This document shows positions 53,431 through 63,300 of a DNA stretch of 64,000 bases, piece by piece. The stretch is from an uncultured Winogradskyella sp. GTDB lineage: Bacteria > Bacteroidota > Bacteroidia > Flavobacteriales > Flavobacteriaceae. The first letter of the stretch is position 1. Every line of letters begins with the position of its first letter. The translations under genes were made by a program, and so were the position numbers. Location: NCBI RefSeq assembly GCF_947498005.1, contig NZ_CANMIW010000010.1:24410-88409 (forward strand). Reading direction: 5' to 3'. Under the pieces are notes generated by a model. That model searched no databases and was not told the DNA's origin. It was given only the letters and a program-made list of their open reading frames with translations.

Positions 53431-56037
53431 TTACAATTCTTCTGCAACTAAATCACCTTGATTTCTAAAGACTAGTTGTCCATCGAATTCATCTAACAAA
53501 ATGATGCTATCAGTTGTCACTTTTCCTGCTAGTATTTCTTTACTTAGCTGGTTGAGCACATCTTTTTGTATCACACGTTTTACAGGTCTTGCACCATACT
53601 CTGGATTATAACCTTTCTCAGCCAAATAGCTTACAGCTTCCGGTGTAGCATCAAAAGTTATACCTTGTTTTGCTATCATTTTAGTGATGCCTTTTAGTTG
53701 TAAACCTACAATATCTACAATGTTCTCTTTAGAAAGCGGAGTAAACATAATAGTATCATCGATACGGTTTAAAAACTCAGGCCTCACACTTTGTTTTAAA
53801 ACGGCGAGAACATCAACTTTTGCAGCTTCCATAGCAGAAGGTATATCCTTAGTAGCTTCAAAACGCTCCTGTATTAAGTGACTTCCCATATTAGAAGTCA
53901 TAATTATAATAGTGTTTTTAAAATCTGCAATTCTACCTTTGTTATCTGTTAGTCTGCCTTCATCTAATACTTGTAATAAAATATTAAATGTATCTGGATG
54001 CGCTTTTTCAATCTCATCTAATAAAACTACAGAATATGGTTTTCTTCGCACTGCTTCTGTTAATTGTCCACCTTCATCATACCCAACGTATCCAGGAGGC
54101 GCACCTACTAAACGACTTACGGCATGACGTTCTTGATATTCACTCATATCTATACGCGTCATAGCATTTTCATCATCAAATAGATATTCTGCTAATGCCT
54201 TTGCAAGTTCTGTTTTACCAACACCAGTAGTTCCTAGAAATAAAAAGGTTCCTATTGGTTTTTGTGGATTTTGAAGTCCTGCTCTAGATCGACGTACAGC
54301 ATCACTAACGGCTTCAATAGCCTCTTCTTGGCCAACAACACGTTTGTGTAATTCATCTTCAAGTTTTAAAAGTTTTTCACGGTCGCTTTGCAGCATTTTT
54401 GTTACAGGTATACCTGTCCATTTAGCCACGACATCTGCAATGTCTTCGTAATTAACTTCTTCCTTAATTAAGGAAGTGTCTTGCTGTTCTGCTAATTCAA
54501 TCTGAAATTTCTCTAATTTTTCATTAGCCTCTTTAATTTTTCCATATCTGATTTCTGCAACTTTTCCGTAATCGCCTTCGCGTTCTGCACGTTCAGCTTC
54601 AAGTTTATAGTTTTCTATTTCTTGCTTTATATTTTGAACGTTTTCTACAACTTCTTTTTCAGATTTCCATTTAGCATTCAGTTCATTTCGCTCTTCCTTA
54701 AGATTTGCCAAATCTGCCTTTAAGCTTTTCAATTTGGTTTCATCTTTTTCACGCTTAATCGCTTCATGTTCAATTTCTAATTGCATTATTTTACGGTCAA
54801 ATACATCTAACTCTTCTGGTTTAGAGTTAATTTCCATACGCAATTTAGAAGCAGCTTCATCCATTAAGTCAATAGCTTTGTCTGGTAAAAAACGATTTGT
54901 TATATAACGTTGCGATAATTCTACAGCGCCAATAATAGCTTCATCTTTAATTCTTACTTTGTGGTGCGCTTCATACTTCTCTTTAATACCACGTAGAATA
55001 GAAATGGCACTTTCAGTATCTGGTTCATCTACTTTTACCATCTGAAAACGTCGCTCTAAAGCTTTGTCTTGTTCAAAATATTTTTGGTATTCATCTAAAG
55101 TTGTTGCTCCAATAGCTCTTAATTCGCCACGTGCTAAAGCAGGTTTCAAAATATTAGCAGCATCCATTGCGCCTTGTCCACCACCAGCACCAACAAGTGT
55201 ATGAATTTCGTCTATAAATAAAACAATATCACCGTTACTTTCAGTAACTTCTTTAATTACGGCTTTTAGTCGTTCTTCAAATTCACCTTTAAATTTTGCG
55301 CCTGCAATAAGTGCGCCCATATCTAAAGCAAAAATTTGCTTGTCTTTAAGATTTTCTGGGATGTCGCCATCGATAATTCTATGTGCTAAACCTTCTGCAA
55401 TGGCTGTTTTTCCAGTTCCTGGTTCACCAACTAAAATTGGATTGTTTTTTGTTCTACGAGATAAGATTTGAAGTATTCTTCTTATTTCTTCATCTCTACC
55501 AATTACAGGATCTAATTTACCATCTTCTGCAAGTTGATTTAAGTTTTTAGCATATTTATTAAGAGAATTATAAGTCTCTTCTTGGTTTTGAGACGTTACT
55601 CTATCACCTTTTCTTAATTCTTCAATTGCAGCATTTAAGCCTTTTTCCGTTACGCCTTGGTCTTTTAAAATTTGCGCGATTTTACTTTTAGACTTAAAAA
55701 TGGCTAAAACTAAATGTTCTATTGAAACGTAATCATCATTTATTTTTTTAGCAATGATTGAGGATTCGTTTAAGGTCTTACTCGCCTCGCGAGATATCAT
55801 TATATCTGCTCCAGTAACTTTAGGAAAACTGTCTAATTCTTTTTCTAAAATTTGCTGTAGCATGGATATATTCACATTAAGCTTTTTAAGCAGAAATGGT
55901 AAAACATTCTCGTCAACATTAAATAAAGCTTTAAATATATGCTCGTTTTCTATTTGTTGATGACCTAAACCTTGAGCAAGTTGCTGAGCTTGCTGTATGG
56001 CTTCTTGCGATTTGATTGTATAATTATTAAAATTCAT
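53431..56037 (-). CDS. clpB: ATP-dependent chaperone ClpB
   Basis: ClpB dissolves protein aggregates with DnaK. The 868-residue protein has an N-domain (1-145), a first AAA+ module with Walker [15 protein letters not shown] (about 203-216) and [15 protein letters not shown], a coiled-coil middle domain (about 400-530) and a second AAA+ module with [20 protein letters not shown] and [13 protein letters not shown]. There is no ClpP-binding IGF loop visible, as expected for ClpB. Length is standard. The upstream gap holds two small TGAC/GTCA-type inverted repeats that could be heat-shock operators. Confidence 0.98.
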   Translation of the reverse strand: MNFNNYTIKSQEAIQQAQQLAQGLGHQQIENEHIFKALFNVDENVLPFLLKKLNVNISMLQQILEKELDSFPKVTGADIMISREASKTLNESSIIAKKINDDYVSIEHLVLAIFKSKSKIAQILKDQGVTEKGLNAAIEELRKGDRVTSQNQEETYNSLNKYAKNLNQLAEDGKLDPVIGRDEEIRRILQILSRRTKNNPILVGEPGTGKTAIAEGLAHRIIDGDIPENLKDKQIFALDMGALIAGAKFKGEFEERLKAVIKEVTESNGDIVLFIDEIHTLVGAGGGQGAMDAANILKPALARGELRAIGATTLDEYQKYFEQDKALERRFQMVKVDEPDTESAISILRGIKEKYEAHHKVRIKDEAIIGAVELSQRYITNRFLPDKAIDLMDEAASKLRMEINSKPEELDVFDRKIMQLEIEHEAIKREKDETKLKSLKADLANLKEERNELNAKWKSEKEVVENVQNIKQEIENYKLEAERAEREGDYGKVAEIRYGKIKEANEKLEKFQIELAEQQDTSLIKEEVNYEDIADVVAKWTGIPVTKMLQSDREKLLKLEDELHKRVVGQEEAIEAVSDAVRRSRAGLQNPQKPIGTFLFLGTTGVGKTELAKALAEYLFDDENAMTRIDMSEYQERHAVSRLVGAPPGYVGYDEGGQLTEAVRRKPYSVVLLDEIEKAHPDTFNILLQVLDEGRLTDNKGRIADFKNTIIIMTSNMGSHLIQERFEATKDIPSAMEAAKVDVLAVLKQSVRPEFLNRIDDTIMFTPLSKENIVDIVGLQLKGITKMIAKQGITFDATPEAVSYLAEKGYNPEYGARPVKRVIQKDVLNQLSKEILAGKVTTDSIILLDEFDGQLVFRNQGDLVAEEL

Positions 56038-56178
56038 CTTTATTATATTTTATTTGTCATTATCAGAATCTCACCTACTAAATATGATTTTTTAGACGAT
56101 ATTTATAATGCTATTTATTACTATTGTTTGATTATATTTAGTCAATAATCTTACCATTTGATAATTGTAAGAATTAAA

Positions 56179-56223
56179 CGACAAAATGTCGGATTTAATA
56201 TTTTTAAAAGTGACGTTTCGTCA
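56179..56223. promoter_or_regulatory. Two short inverted repeats in the clpB/ytxJ divergent gap
   Basis: CGACA-AAA-TGTCG (56179-56191) and TGACG-TTT-CGTCA (56211-56223) have the same layout (5-bp arms, 3-bp centre), with centres 32 bp apart, about three helical turns. They lie between divergent clpB and ytxJ. They may be binding sites for one regulator, perhaps of the stress response. The protein is unknown. Confidence 0.4.
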
Positions 56224-56290
56224 GATTGTAAGATTTTAATTTTGTCAGCGACTATAGTTATCGAACTTTATAGAAAAGAAAAGAGAAAAT

Positions 56291-56668
56291 ATGTTTAAAA
56301 AATTATTTGGTTCGTCCGAACCTAAGGAAGAGAAGATATTACCGTGGCAAGCATTAACTGATGTTTCGCAGTTAGATTCTATTGTAAAGCTATCTGCTAC
56401 TAAGACTCAGCTTATTTTTAAGCACTCTACGCGTTGCGGAATTAGTAGTATGGTTATGAAGCAATTTGTTTCAGCTTATGATGTAGAAAATAATGTAGAT
56501 TTATATTATTTAGATTTATTGAGTTATCGAGATGTATCTAATGAGGTTGGTTATAAATTTCAAGTTATGCATCAGTCTCCGCAGCTTTTAGTGATTAAGA
56601 ATGGAGTAGTGGTTGCACACGCTAGTCATGGTGGTATTAATGAAGTAGAACTAGAACGTTACGTTTAA
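56291..56668 (+). CDS. ytxJ: YtxJ-like thioredoxin-fold (bacillithiol-system) protein
   Basis: A 125-residue thioredoxin-fold protein of the YtxJ family, linked to bacillithiol redox chemistry as a monothiol bacilliredoxin-like protein. The active site is a single cysteine in IFKHSTRCGISSMVM (C49), with the cis-proline region HQSPQLLVI near the end. There is no second active-site cysteine and no signal peptide. It is divergent from clpB, and both may answer thiol or heat stress. The next gene starts 2 bp later. Confidence 0.85.
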   Translation: MFKKLFGSSEPKEEKILPWQALTDVSQLDSIVKLSATKTQLIFKHSTRCGISSMVMKQFVSAYDVENNVDLYYLDLLSYRDVSNEVGYKFQVMHQSPQLLVIKNGVVVAHASHGGINEVELERYV

Positions 56669-56670
56669 TA

Positions 56671-57192
56671 TTGAGTTTTTACGATACTTACAAAATAACA
56701 AAACAAGATCTTGAAAAACGTAATTATGGCGTTTTTATTGATGGTTTAGACGAGGCTTTTTTAATCTTTATCAATGAACAAAGAAAAGCTGGTCATCAGA
56801 TTGTTAGTGATGAAAATATAGTGAATGTTGTACGTAAAACTAAACGAGGAATCTACACAAACATTATTATACTATTTATTTTAGGTGTCTTTTGCTTAAT
56901 TCTCGGTTTATATCAGTTTTTATATACGGAACCATTAATAGGAATGAATTTATACACTCAGTTTCCTGTAATATCAAATGGAGCGATAGAGATTGCAGGT
57001 AGTACTATGCTATTAATAGGTTGTATTTATAGTTATATAAAACGTAAAGAAGTATTAGAGCGACTTGTAAAATCTGAGTTAATTGAAGATTTAAAAAAGC
57101 TTAAAAGAGAAATTGATAATTTGCCAGTACGACAAACAAAAAAGCGTAAGCGTTTTAAACAGTCTTTTAAAGTTGGTAAAAAGAAATCTTAA
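56671..57192 (+). CDS. Two-helix membrane protein of unknown function (TTG start)
   Basis: A 173-residue protein with two membrane helices (about 67-88, YTNIIILFILGVFCLILGLY, and 105-124, EIAGSTMLLIGCIYSYI) and a very basic C-terminus (KKRKRFKQSFKVGKKKS). I recognise no family. It starts with TTG at 56671, 2 bp after ytxJ, and the next in-frame ATG lies inside the loop, so the TTG is needed to keep both helices. It is probably co-transcribed with ytxJ and ends before the bidirectional terminator at 57244. Confidence 0.7.
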   Translation: MSFYDTYKITKQDLEKRNYGVFIDGLDEAFLIFINEQRKAGHQIVSDENIVNVVRKTKRGIYTNIIILFILGVFCLILGLYQFLYTEPLIGMNLYTQFPVISNGAIEIAGSTMLLIGCIYSYIKRKEVLERLVKSELIEDLKKLKREIDNLPVRQTKKRKRFKQSFKVGKKKS

Positions 57193-57243
57193 TAAAATAC
57201 TTACAATTAAGTATTTCCTACAAAGTTATAAAGTCTTTAAAAG

Positions 57244-57285
57244 AAAAAAGCACCTTTTATTCTACAGAATAAAAGGTGCTTTTTT
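57244..57285. terminator. Strong bidirectional terminator
   Basis: A perfect 19-bp stem: AAAAAAGCACCTTTTATTC (57244-57262) and GAATAAAAGGTGCTTTTTT (57267-57285) with loop TACA. A and T runs at both ends make it work for either strand. It separates the plus-strand ytxJ unit from the convergent giant T9SS gene. Confidence 0.95.
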
Positions 57286-57307
57286 ACTTAGTGGAAACTT
57301 CTAATAA

Positions 57308-60300
57308 TTAATGAATAATTATTTTCTTATTTAAGGTATTGGATTCAGTTTCTACTTTTAATATATATGTACCTTCTGAAATGTTTTTTACTGGAATTCT
57401 AATTTCGTGAGATAGTGTGATATTAGTTGCATTCCACGAAGCAACTGTTTGTCCTGCTACGTTAATAAGATATAATTGTTTTACATCTATTGATTGCGGA
57501 GTTGAAACAAATATTTCATCAGAATCTAACAAGTATTTTACACTGATTTTTTCTCTTTCTTCCTTAATTGTAGATAACAAAGTGTCCTCTTGAAATACTA
57601 GGTAGAAACGATCAGTATAGTTACCAGCTTCTAAATTTAATTGAAAGTTGTTTTCGTTAAAACGAGAGTATGTTCCTAATAAAGCATCATAGATATAAAC
57701 ATCAATAGACGCATTGAAATTTTCTAAAGACTCAAGTTGAATTTCAATATTACCTTGTATTGCTAATGTTAAATCTAAAGGATATGTTTTAGCAACATCA
57801 AATGCACCAACACCTTGAATAACATATTTATTACCTTCAATGATGAATGACATGTCACTTGGGAAGTTATCAGAGTTAAGTCCATCATAACCATAGTCAA
57901 TGCTATCTGTTGCAGAATTATCACTAGTAAATCCTAAAAGTAAATGTCTTTTTGCACCTTCAGGAGTTTTAAAGCTCATTCTAAGTCGCTTAATAGCATT
58001 ACCATTTACACTTTGTTGATTGGTATTACTATTAGGAGATCTTAAAAATACAGATTCACCAGATGCTTCTGTTTTAAAAATTCGTTGCCCATTATTAAAA
58101 GTAATATTTCCTCCAGTAGAACTTCCGTTAACAAAGAAACCTTGTGCAATTGGTACATATCTTTCTGGAGTATTACTAGCTGTTCCTTGACCGTTTATCT
58201 CTACAGGAATAGTAGAAGGTAGGCCTCCAGTTTTATTGTAATATGAATATCTTCCTTCATATTGAGCTAAGTTATGAGAAGTACTGTTTGGTGATTGTTC
58301 CCAAAATATTAACGTACCATCTAAAAGAGCAGAAGCATTATCGTCGATAAACGCATTGGCATCAATAGCAGACGGATAAGGGTTGCCAACTAAACTAGAT
58401 CGCGTTCCACCAGAAATAAAGTTGGTTATTGTTCCATTATTTGGTAATCCTCTAAACGTATAATTTTGAGTTGGACTTGCCGTATTACTACCTTTCATTA
58501 AGAATCCAAGACCTACATTAAGTGCAGCGTTTTGTGATACCTGATTCCAAGCAGTATAATCTTCAAATTCTCCATTATTAAAAATATATAACCATCTTGT
58601 GCTTAACGAAAGTGGAGAAGCAATTCCGTCATAAGATGTAATCCAATTAACGGGAGTTGTACCATCTGCACCATCGTATAGAATATTACTTAATGTAAAT
58701 GTGGTTGCAGCTGTTTTTACAGGACTTCCCCAATAATTATAATTATAGCCATTGTTAGACCCTTGTTGGTCGCGTTCCAAATATCCTGTGCTAGTAGGCT
58801 CTAGGATACTTCCTTCAGGTTGAAGTAATTGAGATTCATCCACTAAATCTAAAATACCATCAATTTTGAGGTATTTATCTACAATTATTTGCTGATCTCC
58901 AAGTATACTTAATCGATTACTATCTACAATCAAGCCTAGAACGGTAGTTTTGCTTAAAATATTAGTTGGTCTAGTTGCTAAAACATCCGTTGTTGTTCTT
59001 ACAATATTCCAAGTTTGTTCTGCTCCTGAGTGACTATTAACTCTAGAATTAGGTATTTGTTGAACGGAACCATTTATCCATGTAGCTTGATTGTCCCAAA
59101 CATTATTTGATCCAGAAACATATGGAATAGGAGCTGTTTCGGCTTGTATGGTTGTCATGTTATTAAGTTTACCTTGCGTAGCTGATGTTGTAGAAATATC
59201 TTCTATATATCCATTTGCAACAACCGATTGCGAACCTGTACCCATTTGGTAATAACCAATTAAATTATTCCATTGTAAACCTCCCGAGATATCTAGAGGT
59301 ATTTCAACACCTTTTACATTAGGACCATCAGCTTCAATTTCTTGATTCATCATTTCTCTAATTTGAGTTTCTGATAAAGCTGTATTCCAAATTCGGACTT
59401 CGTCGATAGCACCATCAAAATAATGAGTAGGATTACCGTTGCTGGTATCCATCGCTCCAATTATACTTTTATTCGTATTTGGTAACGGAGAATTCCCTGC
59501 AGAAGTGCTTTGAACATTAAACCCATTTACATAAATAGTATATGTATTTACACCATTAAAAGTTACTGCAATATGGTACCATTGATTAAAATTTATTGGT
59601 TGATTAACTTGTAATACCTGATTATTCCATTTAAATCTAATTCTATTATTAAATACGCCTAAATCATAACCGCTGCTTAAGGTTCCACTGTCTCTTTTAG
59701 AAAGAATAGTTTTTGTTCCAAATATGTTATCAACTTTTATCCATGATTCTATACTAAAAGAGTTATTTTCTAATCCATAGTTGTTATCAAAATTGATATA
59801 ATCTTCGGTGCCATCAAAAACAAGACTACTACCGCAATCAGCAAAAATTATAGTCATAGTGTCGCTTGTATCACTACAAGGAGTAGTATTAGCGGCTTGC
59901 CATTGTAGTGTATAAGTTTCGCCACTTTCTCCAGTAAAAGTTGAATTGTAAGCTGAACTATCAGAAAAATTGTAAGAATTAGCAGGTTGACCCGAGGTCA
60001 CAGACCAAACTCCAATAACATTATTAGCGGCTAAAATGACTGTAGTGTTAGAACAATCACTTAAAGAGTTATCAATATCAGTACCAGCATCGGCTATAAT
60101 ACTTTCAACAATTGTAAAATCTTTAGAATCGGTAGCCGCAGCACAAGTCGTTAATGGTGTATTTGATGTAAATGTCAATGTAGTGACACCAACTTCACCA
60201 AAACCAAAATTATAAGTTGCTGATGCGCTATTTGCAGAAGGACTAAATGTACCTGTTCCAGAAGTTGTCCATGCACCAGAAGATGCACTACCGGATAAAG

Positions 60301-63300
60301 TTGCATTTACTGCAATACTTCCGTCTGCGGAGCAAATAGGAGAGACAATATTTTGAATAGCGACTACAGGAGCTTCATCTATTGTAATTGTTCCCGACTC
60401 TGATTTTACATCACAACTTGAAGTTGTTGATAACGTATATGTGTACGTTCCGAACACTGTTGGAGTTCCTGTTATTGTAAATTTTAATCCATCATAAGTT
60501 GTAGATAATCCAGCAGGTAATCCAGTAATACTTGGCGCATTTAATCCACCTCCTACATCATAAGTAATATCTTGTATAGGTGTATTTTGGCAGATAGTTT
60601 GATTGTCTGTACCAGCAATAGATGTTAAGGTTATAAATGTAGATAATGTGGCAAAAGATACGTCATCAATACCAAAGTTATTTCCTTGGGCTGCAGAATT
60701 AATGTTTACGATTTCTAAAATTGCAGTAGTATTAGCTCCTGAGTTCCATGTACCATAAATACGTTCCCAATCACTATTTCCTGTCACTAAATCTAAAGTT
60801 GGACCAACTTCCGTTCCATTTATTCTAAACCTCAAATCACAAGGGTTTAAAGACGCATTAGATGGATCTGATAAATCAATTCCCCAAGCAGAAAAATAAT
60901 ATAATTCTCCAGGCTCAACTTCTATTTCTTGTCTCCAAGCAGCAAACGTTGCATTACTTCCATTAACAGCAAGAAATTGAGCATCTGTATCTGATGTATG
61001 ATCGGCAACACTTCTAAAATTCGAATTTAAAGGCCCTGAGTCTGTTGTTATGGTAATATGATTATCGTCAAGAATAATAGGATTTGCAAAATATCGATAA
61101 CCATTATCATAAGGATTAGTGTAGTCCTCATCATAGTCAAAACCTATAGCATTTAAATTGTCAATAACATCTGGACCAAAATCTCCATCGGTTGTTGATG
61201 CAGCATTTGAAAAGTCGCCATTAAAAATTAGTTCTTGTGCAACTCTAATTGTTCCAGATTCCGTGCAGCCATTTGTTGACGTTCCAATAACTTGGTAAAA
61301 GTCGGCACTATTAACGTAGATAGTGTCTCCATACTGAACAGGTGTTGTTTGCCACTCCCAAGTAGTGGAGGAAGGTGAACTATCGTTAAGGTCAGTCGCT
61401 ACTAATTGTACCATATTGCTTTCATCTTCGGGTGTAGAAAGAATGTCGGTAGGGCAATATTCTGCAGCAATAACTATTTTAGGACTAGGATTTACTGTTA
61501 TTGTTATATTTTCAGTTTCAGTACATCCATTAGAATTATGTGCTGTTACTGTATATTGCGTAGAAGTTTCAGGGTTTACTGTTATAGAACTATTGGCACT
61601 AGACGGAATATCTGCGCCAACAGGTAAACCAGCATTGACACCTGTATTACCAGTCCAAGAGTATGTAAAAGTATCAGGAACGTTAGAGGCTCGCACCTGT
61701 ACATTGTCTATAGAAATATCTGGGTTTTGACTAAAATCCGTACCTCTATAGCCATCATTAGCTGCAATTATTATTTCCAATTGGTTTGGGTTATCAGCTA
61801 AAGCAGGTATTGAATAAATAATTTCTTCCCATTGAGTGGCAGATAATGTATTGTTAATTAAAACTTTATCAATTAATACTATATTTCCGGTTCCGTTTAC
61901 TCTGTAATAAATACTAACATACTTATCGTCACCTACTTCTGTGGCTCTCTTAGTTTGAAAGTATAATGAAAAGTTTTGGTAAGTAGATATATTGGCACCT
62001 CCAAGAGTAAACCTCCAATAGCCTGAATTTCCAAATTGATTATCTTGTTGCCTTAATGAATTACCAGCTATGCCTTCTGGTATATATGCAGAACCTTGTG
62101 TTGGAGTTCCAGCACCAGTTCGATAATACATATTAACATGAGAGACATTAGACGTTATACCTGGTACTTCTTGTCCATCTAATGTTGCGAAACTACTACC
62201 AGTATTAAAATTATAATTTACAATAACATCATTGTTAGTCCCAGCGCCTTGAACAGATGCTGTTAAAATACTTGATTCTCCGCTACAAATAGGATTATCT
62301 GAGGCCGTCACTGAAGTTATGATTGGTTTAAGTAAAATTTCTACAGGAGAAGTTGTGGTGCTACATCCTCTAGAATCTGTATAAGTGAATGTTACAAAAC
62401 CAGGAGCAATCCCTGTAATAATACCAGTAGATGTTACAGCTGCTCTAGTAGTATTATTACTAACCCAAGTACCTCCTGTACTTGGCGATAAAGTACTTGT
62501 TTCGCTGACACAAATGGCCGTTGGCGATGTAACCACTGGTAAGGCATTAACTGAAATAGTTATATCAGAACTACAACCATTACTATCTGTATACGTAAAG
62601 GTTGCATTTCCTGCAGAAACACCTGTTACAATTCCAGAATTATCTACTGTAGCAAAAGCAGTGTTACTCACCCAACCAGAAGTTGATGGTGTCAATGTTG
62701 TTGTACTTTCTACACAAAGTGAAGATGCTCCTGTTACAATAGGTAAAGGGCGTACACTCATTGTTATGCTATTACTTTGTTTTGGGAAAATACAAGATGA
62801 TAAGTTAGATTGAATTTGAACATAGACTTCATCTGCATCATTGAGAGGTGTAAAAGGAGCAAACGTATTACTTCCTGAGGTTCCAAATGAAACACCGTTT
62901 ATAAACCATTCATAGATTGGAGAAGCTCCACCATTAGTTGGTGTCGCTGTAAATATAGAATTCTCCCCAGAGCAAATAGGATTATTATCAACAGTTAAAC
63001 TAACTGAAGCATTTTCTGCAGGATCAATTACGGTTACAGTTGATGAGCATACAGATGAATTTCCAGCGAGATCATAAACGGTTAGGATAACGTTATTTGT
63101 ACCAACATCGCTACAATCAAAATTTAATTGTGAAGCATTAAAAGTTACTGCAGAGCATGCATCAGAAGAACCATTGTTGAGGTCATTAACTGTTATTGAA
63201 GCATTGCCTGAAGCATTTAAAGTTATAGTTAAATCTTTGCAGATAGCTGTAGGCGCAATATTATCAATAAGCGTTACATCAAACATGGTTGACACCACAG

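Noticed and set aside
61365..62813. Plus-strand open frames inside the giant T9SS gene
   Set aside because: They lie opposite a long continuous coding sequence with clear domains and show no independent start signals or motifs.
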